From assembly GCA_026225945.1 (NCBI GenBank), contig JAMJFZ010000087.1, forward strand, positions 1-64,000: a stretch of DNA of 64,000 nt, in the 5' to 3' direction. The notes below the pieces were generated by a model that saw only the letters and a program-made list of their open reading frames with translations, made no database searches and was not told the origin of the DNA. Both the position numbers and the translations under genes were made by a program. The DNA comes from Cricetomys ansorgei (taxonomy: Eukaryota; Chordata; Mammalia; Rodentia; Nesomyidae). Below are positions 11,451-23,312 of the stretch, in pieces; position 1 is the stretch's first letter, and each line of letters starts with the position of its first letter.

Positions 11451-13560
11451 TGTAACCCGAATCAAGAGCTTTCTATCAAGTTGACTGATAAGGAGAAGGC
11501 TCAGCCTTTTTGTCCACACCTGAATGGTTGAACAGAACTTTCAGAAGCTGAGGAAACCAAGGACAACACAGCACGTGAGAATGATTATCAGATAGTTGTT
11601 ATCTCCTGAAGATATCATCAAAAATACAGATATTCCTTTTTTCCTGTTATAATTGTTGTTCTCTTCTTGTTGGTTCTGTATTTGTTTAAGTGTAGAAAAG
11701 AATAAGTTGACAATTTTTATTGTTATTCATTTATAGTCATTAAATATCAACATGTAGATTTTTCTTAATGGTTTCTTATTTTCTTATCATTTGGCAATAA
11801 ACTATATTTACATATATATGTTATCACTGTTTCAGAGATTTATTGCTACGTAGTTTACTTTTACGAATATGTATAGTTAATCTAATGTCATGTTCAGGAA
11901 TATTGTTTTTCCTGAAATGTTATAAGATTTCCACAGGATTTCAGTTTCTTTTGATATCATTTAGAAGATCCATAATTACTGACAATTCTTAGAATATGCA
12001 TTTTCGGAATGTGGTTATGTGGATGAATGCTTTCAGCAAAAGAAGAATTAGAATTTGAACAAATGCTTTTAGCATTTGTTAGATTACTAGTCTCAATTTT
12101 AGTATTACATATTAGGTATTGAATTAAAAGTTCTGGAAAGACTTTTATATTTTACCATCTGATATTATACAGAAAAAAACAGAAATAAGGTATTATAATG
12201 AAGAGTCAGTGAAAACATAGACTTTTTTTGTTTTTCTGTGTGTGTGTTTTTCTGTGTGTAGATGTGTGTGTTTGTTTTTAAGTGAATCATATTGTTCCAT
12301 TGCTGATATTTATGTCTTCCATACATGTAATAAAATACTCCATTACCATTTTGGCTACATTTTGGAAAAGTGAAAGATACTATGTGTTTATATTGTTTCA
12401 ACATCTATGTAATTATTTACCTATTTAATAATGTTCTAAGAATGATGACTGTGGCTTGAAACACATGGGGAATTTAAAATACAGCATTATTGAGTTTATT
12501 TTTTCCTTTTACTTTGAAATTCAACAAGGTTATTTCACTTGGCAACAAGTGTCTTTACAAGCTGCACAATCTCATAAAGGCTGACATTGATTCTTAATCT
12601 AACATAAAGCATTACATAAACTCTTATTTCATAAATTTTGTCAGTACTATCACTATTGTCTCACTTATTCCTTGAATGTGTACACTTGTATTTAAAGTAA
12701 CATCCCCCTATGCTATGGTACTATGAGAAGGGCTGAGATTAACCTCTGCTGTGTGGTTTTGTATGTGTTCAGTTCTGGTGGTGGACTTGTAGTTACAAAA
12801 CTAAGGCAGTAAGTAATTCTCCATCATCCAGAGTCCTTCAGAAGCTCGTAGTTAAAGGTTATATGTAGGGCTGGTGCATTCACTTTTTAAAACTGAGGTA
12901 ATGTGTGCTTGGTCCAAAACCCTCAAGGCAGAGATGTTTATTTTTCATGGTCCTGTACCTGATAGTTTCAAAGAATTTTTTTTTCCCACACTATAGTTTG
13001 ATTATGGTTTTACCATACAAAAATACAGCCAGATCTCTCACTCCATCCAAATCCATGAACTAACATTAAAATCAGATAAATAAAGAAATAGACACACATA
13101 TCATCAACTAAAAAAAACAAAACAAAACAAAAACCAATAAGACAAAAAAATATTGAAACGAAGTAGTAACACACATGATTATTTAAAAAATTTCTCCATG
13201 AATGGAAGGCCAACAAACAAAAATGCCAATACTACAAACTCAATAGCAGATATGAAAATCTCTTTTTAGATATTTTGACCAAGGCTAACAGACTTTATCT
13301 TCCTTGTTCGATTGCACTGAGTAAGACAAGTCTCATAAAATACATAAAAATAAAAAACATTTAATTGAGGAATTATATTTAGAATTTTAGAGGACTACTT
13401 CATGGTTATCATACCAGGAATTGCACAAGCTTCTAATTTTTACATCAGTAGTTGTCTGTTGCCCCCATAAACCATTCTCCTTATCTTTGGAAAAGGACAC
13501 GTGGCTCTACCATTAACATATGATTCTGGTATCTATTAACATAGTGATATCAATTCTAGT
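11451..13560. other. AT-rich intergenic stretch with simple repeats
   Basis: No gene or SINE is recognised over about 2.1 kb. It contains a T/TG-rich simple repeat at 12219-12277 (runs of tgtgtgtg mixed with ttttctgtg) and an A-rich run with (caaaa) units at about 13109-13133. The open frames at 12165-12404 and 13010-13216 are low-complexity readings of these tracts. Confidence 0.45.
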
Positions 13561-14735
13561 CTTTAGGATACTTTAGGATCCTTCCGTTCTTGTTCACAAG
13601 CCTCACCCATGGTCACAGGTTCCAATCATCCATTTCCCATATAACCATTACAATTTTCCCTGGTCACCTTGGGGATCATTTTGATAGGAATCAATTTTTA
13701 CCTTATCACCTATGGAATGGCTGTTTTGTTTCTTTACTGTGCAAATTCGTCATTCAGGAGCTCAAAGTAGGATATCTTGATGTGCAGAGAAATGGGGAAG
13801 TGGGCCTAGTATATGTTTTTGAGAACTTAGGTCCACTGCAGTGTTGTATCACTTCCAACCAGGTCACATATTCTAATTCTTTCCAAACAATTCCACTGAC
13901 AGGGGACCCAACATTCAAACAAATGCCTATGTAAGAGAGATAGTTATGTTTCAAGTTTTTCTTACTATGCTTAAGTGAGACATAAAACAAAAATGCCCCT
14001 ACATTTGAAGCTCACTTCTCCAATGAGAAATTCTAAATATTGTTCTATTCAGAATTAATAGGAGGATACCAGCATCTTCCTGGTTGGCTTCGGTTCGAAA
14101 GACTAGTCTATCTTTTTTCTGTTTTTGGGAGGGAAAATTTTGCCTCTCTGTTTTATTGATGGAAATATTTCTCTGTCTGTTGTGATTTTCATGAGTGGAT
14201 CTGTGTTTTCTGGTGTTTCTCCAAGTTTTGTTGTAGACATACCATGCAGAAATGTATCAGGTTCAGTAAGAATGATGTTGCCCGCAGCATATTTTGTTTT
14301 TGAATGATCTTTAAGTGTACAGGATTTCTGGTATCTGTGTTACTTGGTTACATTTTTCTATTTCAGAAGTTGCCAGCTGCCAGCCAGCACTGCTACAATG
14401 ATACATTCTTGGTCAGGTCTCAGAATTTACCTCTGAACTTTCTGCCAGTGGTTCCAGGTTTATAAGGATTTAAATGTCTTTTGGGTATAGATAAAATTAA
14501 ATTGTTTTATGTTGTTCTTCAGTGTTGAAAAACTAGCTTCTCTGGAATTGGATTATGGCTCTTATTGTCTCAGACCCGAACAGGATTGACTGTCTCTATG
14601 TTCCCTCTCAGTGGAGCTACCTGACACTGTGATAGAAAGAAGACAGAAAAACAAAAGAACAAAATACTAGGTTTATGTGAAACTGCTGTCAAGAAAAGAT
14701 TTGTAATTTTATTTGTTTTAGTTAAAATTCTATAA
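13561..14735. other. Unrecognised spacer; chance ORF at 13590-13934
   Basis: A 114-codon + strand frame at 13590-13934 is among the longest in the window. It shows no domain, signal peptide or repeat pattern. Its last third (about 13830-13935) reads like a common rodent interspersed repeat ('aaccaggtcaca..ttccactgacaggggacccaacattcaaaca'), which argues against a gene. The rest up to the B1 is unrecognised. Confidence 0.35.
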
Positions 14736-14737
14736 AC

Positions 14738-14889
14738 TTGCCAGGATGTGCTGGCACATGCCTTTAAATCTAGCATTTAAGAGACAGAGATAGGTGGATC
14801 TCTGTTAGTTTGAAGCCAGACTAGTCTACAAATTGAGTTCCAGAATAATCAGAGTTACAACAGAGAAACGTTGTCTCCAAAAAAAAAAT
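14738..14889 (+). mobile_element. B1 SINE
   Basis: This is a diverged B1 in sense orientation. It has 'gccaggatgtgctggcacatgcctttaaatctagca', then 'gaagccagactagtctacaaa' and 'gttccagaataatcagagttac', and ends in an A run at 14878-14888. These are the 7SL-derived landmarks of rodent B1. Confidence 0.9.
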
Positions 14890-15133
14890 ACTATAAAATC
14901 TGTGAAATAAGTTAACTTAAAACTCATACAAAGGCTGGTAGTTAAAATTCTGTGCATCAGTAATCTTAAAGAAATGTGTGGAATGGATGCTATTTTGGGA
15001 TATGAGCAATATGTGGCTTGCCACTATTGTTTTTCCCCAACATAAAAATTTTATAAGTACATGAGTTTCATACAATGTATCTTTATCACATACTTTCCCA
15101 TATCTACTCTTGAACCCCATGCTCTCAAAATAA
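14890..15133. other. AT-rich, nothing seen
   Basis: Short AT-rich spacer between the B1 tail and the GAAA tract. Confidence 0.4.
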
Positions 15134-15151
15134 AGAAAATAAGGAAAAAAA

Positions 15152-15238
<87 letters not shown>

Positions 15239-15280
15239 GAAGGAAGAAAGAAAGAAAGGAAGAAAGAAAAGAAGGAAGAC
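15134..15280. repeat. (GAAA)n microsatellite
   Basis: This is a nearly pure GAAA tract of about 140 bp, long uninterrupted in its middle and broken by GGAA variants at its right end (15238-15279). It creates spurious Lys/Glu/Arg frames on + and Phe/Leu/Ser frames on minus. Confidence 0.98.
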
Positions 15281-15860
15281 AATGTATTTAAGCCTGTATG
15301 GTAGGAGCATATTTTATGGATATAACCTTGGCTTTTGCTTTTGGCAGGAAGCTGGGACCATGATCAATTTTCTGGCTTACTTTACACTGAAATCAAAGAA
15401 GACAAAGATCAATATGAAATTGGACCTCACTTCTCAAACACACAAGAACCAGACCTTGCCCAAGCACCCAGCCACACTGAATGCACCATGACTTACCAAA
15501 GTCACCAAGAGAACCCACATGAATCATGTCTTTCCCTAGGTACTCTCTCATCCTTCAGGCTCCCAAATAAACTTAAGCCAACTGGGGTTCACACAGCTAC
15601 CTGGATATCATGCAGGTATTATATAATCTAGGCATCTACACATCAGGTAGGCATCTGGACATCTTACAGTCACCTGGAATTCACAAAGGCAACATGGTAC
15701 GGCACAGGTACCCAGCCAACCCCCAAGCATCATGGCATTCCACAGGTATCTGTACATCTCCACAAGCATCATGTCAGAGATATGTAGTATTCTCTGTATG
15801 TGTAAGTATATTTATTATTTTAATGTCATTGGAGCCATAGTTTCTTTCAAATACTTATAA
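15281..15860. repeat. Spacer with a degenerate minisatellite-like stretch
   Basis: From about 15590 to 15780 the sequence repeats 'cacctgga(t)at/ttc-a-ca-aggca' in mutated form ('agctacctggatatcatgcaggtatt', 'gtaggcatctggacatcttacagtcacctggaattcacaaaggc', 'ccacaggtatctgtacatctccacaagcatcatg'). This suggests a decayed array with units near 40 bp. The left part (15281-15590) is unrecognised, and its open frames show no domain. Confidence 0.35.
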
Positions 15861-16660
15861 ATCAACATGCATTTTTATCTATAATGTTGATATATATTTA
15901 TATATATAATATGATTTTCTCCTTTTCTAGCCCATCATGTGTTTCCTCTCCTTTCTTTGTATCAAATTTGTGGATTATTTCTATAATTATTATTGTTATT
16001 TATGTACATTTAGATAAATTGTAAATGCAACAGTTGGAGTTCATTTATTGTTGCTTGTATATTTATGATTTTAGAGACAACTATTTGCTATTGGATAATC
16101 AATTATGGGGCTTGTTCCCGGATAAGACCAATTCCCTCTCTCTCTTAGCAGTCATTAATTTGCTGTAGCTCTTCATGCATAGGCAAAACATTGTGAGATT
16201 CCCCATCCTTGGTGACATGTTTTCATTATTCAGGTCTTGTTTATGGAACCATTGTTGACAGTGTCTGGCACTGTAAAGTCAACCACATGTCTGTGGCAGA
16301 TCAGACCATAGTGCTTAACGAAGAAATTGCTATTATGGGTTTCTTACAATAGTCTTTTTTCTGACAGTGTTTTATAGTATTTATCATTGAACATACAGAA
16401 AAATGTAGCTCTCAATCCTCCTCAAAGAAACTTCTTTTAAAAGCAGAAACCATCACAGAAAGCCACAATGTGTCAACATACAGAGAATCACTGATCATGT
16501 GGTTTTTAGCGTCACCTGAAGCATCTATAGTACACCCTTTCACCTAAGGCTCACTGAACATCATAGAGAAAGGGGAACTAAAGATTTTAAGAGCCCAGGG
16601 AGAAGAACCTATGCAGCAAGACTGCATATGTTTTCTATACATGACTCTCCCCATACTCTT
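15861..16660. mobile_element. LINE-1-derived fragments in opposite orientations
   Basis: The segment at 16010-16290 carries 'agagacaactatttgctattggataa', 'cagtcattaatttgctgtagctctt' and 'ggcaaaacattgtgag', which I recognise as old murine L1 sequence. The adjoining 16430-16610 carries 'gcagaaaccatcacagaaagccacaa', 'cacctaaggctcactgaacat' and 'gattttaagagcc', which belong to the same element but in the opposite orientation. An AT-rich tract lies at 15881-15915. The strand of the L1 itself is not assigned. Confidence 0.45.
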
Positions 16661-17385
16661 AATTAGTGTTACAAACTCCTAAGTCAAGCAATCAGTTTTA
16701 AATATGATATAATGACAAAAATTATCAAACTTACAGCCTTACTTGTATTTTGATTAAAGTAGGGGTTAAGAGTTGAGTCATACAGTGTAGACCCTGAAAG
16801 TTGTGTGGCTTCAAAATTACCAAGTCAAATGAAGATTCTCATTTTCAGAATGAATACTTTAATTCCATAAAACATTTTACACCAAATTGTTGCTCATTGG
16901 GTTTCAAAAGTCAGTCTGATGAAGGTGGGTCATTCCCCCCACCCCCGTTCAGCTCATTTTTGTCTAGTTATTTTTTTGATTGATTCAGATACAACCTGTT
17001 TTGTGAAGCTGTTTTCTGTGCAGCAAAGCAGAAACTTCTTAAAATTTTCTTTATATAGCACTTTTAGTTTTTGGTAACAAAATGTAGAGTACATGATTAA
17101 ATATACCATGAACCTGATTACGGTCTGTTATTTCATTCTTAGGTATTTATTTTACCCTTAAACACCAATCTAGTTAAGCCTTTGACTGTTCATTCTGAGA
17201 GGTGGTACATTCATTTCATTATTCCTAGGCGGATCCTGTTGTGACACACTCTCCCACTTAATTTCGTGTATGTGTAGATGGTAAAATATTCTGAAACAGA
17301 ATTTGTTCTTGTCTCTCCATGTCATACATCATATTTTTAAATGGCTATATATTGACCATATTTTACAGTTTTCATACATAAAAAT
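16661..17385. other. AT-rich spacer, nothing recognised
   Basis: No gene, SINE or array is seen. A C-run (ccccccacccccg) sits near 16936-16948. Confidence 0.4.
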
Positions 17386-18072
17386 AGCAGTTTTAAGTCT
17401 TTCAAAGAATTTATTTAAAATTTACACACAAACCTAGTAATTTTAAAGTCACACCATTTTACTTTAGACCAATATATGATTAGAACAATTTCATAGTTGT
17501 AGTGATGATACAGCTTATATTAGAAAGCTTGCACTAACATGTGCAAGTTCTAATGTTCAACTTTAAACAAAATATATTATAAGACATTCACATGCATAAA
17601 GAATATTTTACTTATCTTAGTAATATTTTACTTATCTTAGCCTTTTTTGCATGAATATTTAAATTAATGTTTTAATTAGAAAAAGTAATATGTAATTGAA
17701 TATACTAATCGAAACATTTGAACATTATTCAAAACATTCTGAAATAACGGCAGCATATAAATATAGAAGACTAGTACGTATAATGCACATTCTTCTACAA
17801 AAAGGAAGAGTGTGGGCTATGTAGGGAATGATTGCAATAAAAGGAGATTTATGTGTAATTAATTTACTGCTGGTTAATTTTATTATACTTGATATACTTA
17901 ACCATTGAGAGGTGAGGCTAAATATATCGGATAGTGTTTATACTAACAAATAATAATTGAATAATCTCTTTAATGATAAAAGTAGAAACAAAGACATCTT
18001 TCTTTGATTTTCTGTATTACTACCAAAGCAAACTCTGGAAAACATTGCAGTCCTTTTAATGATGCAAACTCC
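17386..18072 (+). repeat. Direct duplication F, copy 1
   Basis: This aligns with 21452-22115 in the same orientation. Shared landmarks in order are 'agtctttcaaaga', 'gtcacaccatt', 'gaaagcttgca-ta-catgtgcaagttc', 'gacagcatataa', 'gtaggg(g)aatga-t-caataaaa', 'atttaaccattgagag-tgagg' and 'gacatctttct'. The offset is about 4.07 kb. It contains a decayed ID-type SINE at 17500-17570, shared with copy 2. It also contains a private 20-bp tandem doubling (aatattttacttatcttag at 17602 and again at 17622) that copy 2 lacks, so that doubling came later. Confidence 0.85.
17500..17570 (+). mobile_element. ID-type SINE inside duplication F copy 1 (decayed)
   Basis: 'tgatgatacagctta..tagaaagcttgcactaacatgtgcaagttctaatgttcaa' matches the tRNA-derived ID core (ggggatgtagctcagtggtagagcgcttgcctagcatgtgcaag..) with many changes. 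The copy at 21558-21632 is better preserved. Confidence 0.6.
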
Positions 18073-19077
18073 CCTAGCTCTAAAATAAATCATTGAGATG
18101 TTAGAGAGTTTTCTTCACATAGTTATTAGTAATATTGTTTATTAGTAATGTTTAAGTAATTTGTAATAACATATTATGCTATGTTAAGCAAATTGGATCA
18201 GGTAAAGTAGGGATTGTAGCTACAACTTACCTCAGACAAAAAATAGCTCTGTTATATAGGGAAAGAAAGGCCTTCTATGGAAAAATCTTTCTGTGACAAA
18301 GAGGGAGTATCATAAGGGAGACCTATGGAGCAATGTTAGGTGACAGGAACTTCTGTCTAGTCATCTAACTTTATCTAAAGCCACTCAGGATATCAGTGTG
18401 TAGCAGATATATCAGCTACATCATTCTCCCTTTCTTTTGCTTTTTTACAGAAATGAGTTTTGGCTGTTTATCTTGGGCTGTTCTGACTTATTGAAATACT
18501 ATAGCCTCACTTAGACTTTCAAAAAAATAATTTTTCCCCTTTAGCGTCAGTTTTTTTCTTCTTGTATTTCTTCAGTCTTAATCCTTTTCTTTCTCCTATT
18601 TTCAATTTTTTCTTTGAATGTTCACATTCTCAAAGCATATTTAAAGACAGGAATAACTTCATTATCCAACTTCCTTTTTGTTGCTGTGGTATAGTTTTGT
18701 GGTGTCTTTATCCAAAAGAACAAGTAAATACATCCCTTTGCTTTTCCTCACTTTCTGTCTCTTTCCTTGACATAACTTTCCAATTTTGCCATGTTGGAAG
18801 TCTTTGTAAAAGAATACAGATGGCAAGTGAGATGCATACATTGTGTTCTTACTTGGTATCAATCACCAATAATATTTCTGTGTAATGAAGACTCCTGAGA
18901 AAAAGTATGCTGAAACTGAGGTTCAGCCCAGGCCTAACTATGATTTTTCATGATCCATTGTGGTGGCCTTGGTATCATACGTTTAAGTGGAATCAGGCAC
19001 AGAAACCAGGTGGGAGAAAGAGTTTCTGGAGCTCTGTGCCGATTTTAATTATATTGTACTTACATTTTCTATGTTTA
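18073..19077. other. AT-rich spacer, no gene seen
   Basis: Nothing is recognised. The 107-codon frame at 18562-18885 is rich in Phe, Ser and Cys from pyrimidine-rich DNA and has no recognisable domain, so I do not call it. Confidence 0.4.
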
Positions 19078-19152
19078 GTACCAGAATTTGAATCTAGCAT
19101 CTCCCATATGATAGGCCACTGGTACTCCATTGAACTAACATTCAACCCCATT
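19078..19152 (-). mobile_element. ID/B4-type SINE remnant, antisense
   Basis: 'accagaatttgaatctagcatctcccatatgataggccactggtactccattgaactaacattcaacccc' reads as the reverse complement of the ID head (gggattgaac..gctctaccactgagct..cccc) with substitutions. Confidence 0.55.
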
Positions 19153-19398
19153 AACTTAAGTTTAATTTTAAATATCTCTATGTTGCTAGTGCTATTACAG
19201 TAGAAGCCACATTTAGAACATGTTTCAGGATACAGTGTTGGGAATAATATACTGTATAATTATTTCAGATTTCTAAGTGATGATAGTTTCTCATTTCTTC
19301 AATTTCAACATTATCATCGTCATGTTGCAAAGACTTTGTGTGTTATTTCTGGAAGTCTCCAAAGTCATGTAGTCTTCTTAGTATGATTTCTAGGAATG

Positions 19399-19556
19399 AA
19401 AAAAAAAATTGGCTTTTCAAGACATGATTTCTGTGCCATAACTGGCTTTACTGAAACTCACTCTGTAGACCTGACTGGACTCACACTCATAGATATCAGC
19501 CTGCCTCTGTGTCCTGAGTGCTGGGATTAAAGGTGTGTGCCAACAGTACCCAGCAA
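19399..19556 (-). mobile_element. B1 SINE, antisense
   Basis: It has an A run at 19399-19408, then 'actcactctgtagacctgactggactcacactcatagatatcagcctgcctctgtgtcctgagtgctgggattaaaggtgtgtgcc'. This is the reverse complement of B1 with its hallmark 'gagtgctgggattaaaggtgtg'. Confidence 0.92.
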
Positions 19557-20192
19557 AGAATGAAATTCTATTTATTTAGATTGTTAACTATTCAGAAGGG
19601 AGAGTATGTCACTGGGCTCCTGTGAAACTCAAGAGTACACAAGTTGTACTCTAAGAAATGCTCCAATGTCACCAACATTTAAGAAAAAAATGGGATAATA
19701 CATTGTTATTAATATTTATTATTGAATAAAAATCATTCTAATATAATCCTAAATGTTCAATTTAGTATAGTAAAATGGACCTGAGACTTAGCCCCTTTGT
19801 TTATCAAGGATTTGAACTACTTAAGCATATTCATACCAAAAATATATTTTCAATCATTTTCATAGGGAGACGGCCAGAATGCTGGTTTTCAACCTACAGT
19901 TCCTAAATATTTTTATAAAATTTTAGTGCTTGCTCATTATGTGTGTTAACTGTTCTAGCACATGGTAGATGACAAGAACTTGAATGTTCCTGGCTGTAAA
20001 CCTTTATAATATGTTATGTATAGGATGTTTGTACACTTAGGGTTGATAATTTTCTTTACCTTTATTAGCTGGTACTGCAAAGTGAAGATTTTCATACTGT
20101 AATCAGGGATAAGAATATCTAACATTATAACATTTAAAATATTGGAGGTTTAACTTTATTTTGTAATTTAATATTTTTTTATATTTGTTGGA
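19557..20192. other. AT-rich spacer, nothing recognised
   Basis: No element or coding signal was found. Confidence 0.4.
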
Positions 20193-20362
20193 TGCAATTT
20201 GTGTATCCTGCCATGCTGTAGTACTCACATGCAGGTCTAAGAACAGCTGTCTATAGTCAGTTTTCTCTTTCTAACTCATGGGCCCTATAGATCCTTAGTC
20301 ATGAGGTTTGACAGCAAGTGCTTTTATCCTCTGAGCAATTTCCACAGACCTTCAAGTTACAC
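20193..20362 (-). mobile_element. B3 SINE, antisense (diverged)
   Basis: 'catgcaggtctaagaacagctgtctatagtcagttttctctttctaactcatgggcc..' followed by 'tgaggtttgacagcaagtgcttttatcctctgagcaatttccacagacc' fits an antisense B3 (agaggacaactt..gagtcagttctctccttc..gcaagcgcctttacc..tgagcca). Confidence 0.75.
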
Positions 20363-20633
20363 TTATAAGAGTATTACTTTGAACAAATGTTCTCAAGAAA
20401 CGGTATCATTATCAATAATTACTAACTAGGATATTCCTTTCTATAAATCTTTGGTGAGTAGACTAATTACTTAGAAGATGTTGTTCTAATAAAGATTGTG
20501 CAAGTTGCATTTTCAGAATAAGGAATTCAGTAATAATGCTTTAAATAATTAGGGGTTATTGTCTGGTTTCAGTGAGACAGAACTTGTGCAGTAAGTACAA
20601 GTTAATTAAGATCTGTACATTAAAGGAAACACA
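20363..20633. other. Spacer, nothing recognised
   Basis: AT-rich sequence between the B3 and the CA/TA microsatellite. Confidence 0.4.
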
Positions 20634-20650
20634 CAGATACACACAGACAC

Positions 20651-20744
<94 letters not shown>
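20634..20744. repeat. (CA)n(TA)n compound microsatellite
   Basis: A run of CA dinucleotides (to about 20692) passes into a run of TA (about 20700-20744). The open frames across it on both strands are artefacts. Confidence 0.97.
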
Positions 20745-20749
<5 letters not shown>

Positions 20750-21061
20750 TATTGAAAGAAAAAATTCTCATTACCCAATCAGGAATACAAACAGTGAAAT
20801 AATTTTCTGTAACACACCACATGGACTTATCTGTTTCCTTTATATTTCTCAAATACCTTTTTTTGATATGTACTATATGTAATTATTCTTAGATTTAAGT
20901 GTTTTAATATGATTTAAAAATATCTCATAACCACTGCTTTATTAAATGATGGGTGAAACATATGACCTTGAAATAGTCTTCTATTTTAAATCCAATTAAT
21001 GTCCTCTGAAGGAGAAAATTTACATATTATAAAAGATCTGATTTCTATTTTTTCCAATTAT

Positions 21062-21235
21062 TTATTTTTATTTTATGTACATTGGTATTTTGCCTGTATA
21101 TATATCTGTGTAGGATGTCAGGTCCATAGAGGAGGAGTTACAGGGAGTTTTCAGGGACCATGTGGGTGCTGTGAATTGATTGTTCCTCTGGAAGAGTAGC
21201 CATTGCTCTTAAACTTTGAGCCATCTCTCCAGGCC
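21062..21235 (-). mobile_element. B3 SINE, antisense
   Basis: A T-rich start is followed by 'tttatgtacattggtattttgcctg', 'ggatgtcaggtcc', 'ttgttcctctggaagagtagccattgctcttaaactttgagccatctctccaggcc'. This is the reverse complement of a B2/B3 family head. Confidence 0.9.
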
Positions 21236-21451
21236 TCTTGATTTCAATTTTAAATACAATTTTCACAAAAATAAAAATATAAAAATCTGTTATTGTTGAC
21301 TTGTGCATGCAAGAGTATTTTTTATTAAAAATTAAATCAAAACTATAGGACTAGGACATTTATGGAATTATACTAAGAAATAGAAATATCAAAAGGATGT
21401 ATAGGCAGCTTGCTGCCTTGTTGAAGAGAAAAAAAGTAACACAAATTTTCA

Positions 21452-22115
21452 GTCTTTCAAAGAAGAAGTTTCAATATTTAAAGTTTACACCTGAACTTTG
21501 TTACTCTTATGTCACACCATTGTATTTATATCAATATATAATGAAAATAATTTCATAGTAGGGGTGAGGATATAGCTTATTGTTAGAAAGCTTGCATTAG
21601 CATGTGCAAGTTCCTGGGTTCAATTTCAAGCAATACATGGGATGAAACTTCCACCTGCATCAAGAATATTTTCCTTGTTTTACTTAATGTCTTTCTTGTA
21701 TGAATTTCAGAATTAATGAATTAATTAGAATTAGACTAACATTTAATTAATCATATTAACCAAAACATTCTTTAATAATGACAGCATATAATTAAAAGAC
21801 ACCAGTAGCTATGTTATGTATTCTTTTCCAGAAAGGAGGAAGACAGGCATGTAGGGGAATGAGTACAATAAAAAGAGAGTTAAATATAATTAATATCATA
21901 CTGAGTAAATTTTATTTCACTTGATATATTTAACCATTGAGAGCTGAGGGTAAGTTTAAATTCATCGCATGCTTTTCATGTTAACAGATATTAAGTGAAT
22001 AATGTATTTATTTACAAGAAGGAGAGAAACAATGACATCTTTCTACAACTCTCTTTGATCCTCTCAAAGCAAAGAATACTTGGGAAGGATTGCATTCCTT
22101 AGTATCCCACCTTCA
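21452..22115 (+). repeat. Direct duplication F, copy 2
   Basis: This is the partner of 17386-18072 in the same orientation; the landmarks are listed there. It retains the better ID SINE at 21558-21632. The duplicated stretch ends at about 22115, and flanks on either side do not match copy 1. The copies differ at many sites and by indels, so the duplication is old. Confidence 0.85.
21558..21632 (+). mobile_element. ID-type SINE
   Basis: 'ggggtgaggatatagcttattgttagaaagcttgcattagcatgtgcaagttcctgggttcaattt' is a recognisable ID core with about a quarter of positions changed. It lies at the same place in both F copies, so it inserted before the duplication. Confidence 0.8.
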
Positions 22116-22164
22116 GAGGAATCTGAAAGGCAAATTTTGAGTGAAAAGTGGGCAAACACTAACA

Positions 22165-22520
22165 CGGTTCATCTTCATTCTCAGTTTGACTGGATTTAGA
22201 ATCACGTAGGAGACAAACCTGTGGGTTTCTCTTTAATGATGTCTCCATGGAGGTTTAACAGAGAAGATCTACACTAATTATGGGCAGGACAGTCCCTTGT
22301 GCTGGGGTTCTGGACTCAAGAAAATGGAGGAAGCTGAGTCCCACAGTTTATCTCTGTCTGCCTTTGACTACAGACATAATGTGTCCAGCAGGCTCCTGTT
22401 CCTGCTTCTGTGCCTCCCACTCCATCATGCACTCGATTCAAAATAGGAGCCAAACCCCCTTCCATCTTTATGGTGCTTTTTTTCAGGTGTTTTTGTTTCA
22501 GCAAGATGGAAAAGACATGC
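22165..22520 (+). mobile_element. Rodent hAT-type DNA element remnant (URR1-like)
   Basis: The order 'gggcaggacagtcccttgtgctggggttctggactcaa', 'gtttatctctgtctgcctttgactacagac', 'aatgtgtccagcaggctcctg', 'ccatcatgcactcgattcaaa', 'gagccaaa' and 'ttcaggtgttttgtttcagcaa' matches, from memory, the non-autonomous rodent element usually labelled URR1. No transposase is present. The 96-codon frame at 22280-22570 lies within it and is not a gene. Confidence 0.55.
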
Positions 22521-22896
22521 TCACTTTGCCTATTCAGCTGTTTCTCTTACACTTCCATGGAGCCTACTGATCACTGTCCCTACCAAGACTCATTCACCTC
22601 TAGACCTAGTTCCATTTACCAATGTGTGAAATGAATATTTGTCTTACTTATTATTTAAATTGGCTATCCAGATTTCCTCATTGCCCTAAAAGGCTTGAGA
22701 ATAATTGTTGCCATCTGTGCAATTGTATAATGATTTGTACTATTCCAATTTTGTTTCAAGTTGTCATAATTTCCTTGAATATATACACGTTGTCCATTTC
22801 TCAAGTTCCATTAAAAGTTGTTCAGGAGCAGGAGCTCTGTCCTATTTTATCATCCTTCACATCCTTTAGTCCCGGAGAAAAGTCTGGTGAACATGA
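22521..22896. other. Spacer, nothing recognised
   Basis: A 98-codon + frame (22622-22918) crosses it and runs into the B4; it has no recognisable domain. Confidence 0.4.
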
Positions 22897-22897
22897 A

Positions 22898-23062
22898 AAG
22901 TTTGGGATGAGGATATAACTTAATAGATAGAATGCTTGCCAAGCATTCACAAAGCCCTAGGTTCAATTCCCAACACTACATAAACTCGGCAGAGTGACAC
23001 ATGTCACTAATTAGGAGGTTGCCACTTGATCAGGAGGTCAAAGCTATGAGCTGTGACAATAA
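22898..23062 (+). mobile_element. B4 SINE (ID-B1 composite)
   Basis: The ID head ('gggatgaggatataacttaatagatagaatgcttgccaagca') is followed by 'ccctaggttcaattcccaacacta' and a B1-like tail ('gtcactaattaggaggt..gatcaggaggtcaaagctatgagctg'). This order defines B4. Confidence 0.85.
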
Positions 23063-23127
23063 AATTTTTTTTTACACCATTTCTCACCGTGAGCCAGAAA
23101 TTTGACATTTTATGTGTAGGAACTACC

Positions 23128-23312
23128 TTTATTTATCACATTTTTTAAAACTTGTTTTTGTCTTGTGTGTGTCTGTGTAGGTGATGCCTGCCATAGAATT
23201 TGTGTACAGGTTGGAGGGCAACATGGTTCCCTCCTTTCACCACACAGAATTGCACTCTGTCCACTATTGGATACTGGTATTTTTTCCCACAGAACCATCT
23301 CACCAGCACCTA
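23128..23312 (-). mobile_element. B3 SINE, antisense (diverged)
   Basis: 'tgtgtgtctgtgtaggtgatgcctg', 'gtgtacaggttggagggcaacatggttccctcctttcaccaca' and 'cccacagaaccatctcaccagcacc' fit an antisense B3 and its end. Confidence 0.65.

Noticed and set aside
13590..13934. 114-codon + frame as a gene
   Set aside because: Its 3' part looks like a common rodent interspersed repeat, and no domain or conserved neighbour supports it.
15061..15310. Lys/Glu-rich and Phe/Leu-rich open frames up to 121 codons
   Set aside because: They read through the GAAA microsatellite, so the frame is open only because the repeat lacks stops.
20556..20852. Frames of 76-98 codons on both strands
   Set aside because: They are produced by the CA/TA microsatellite.
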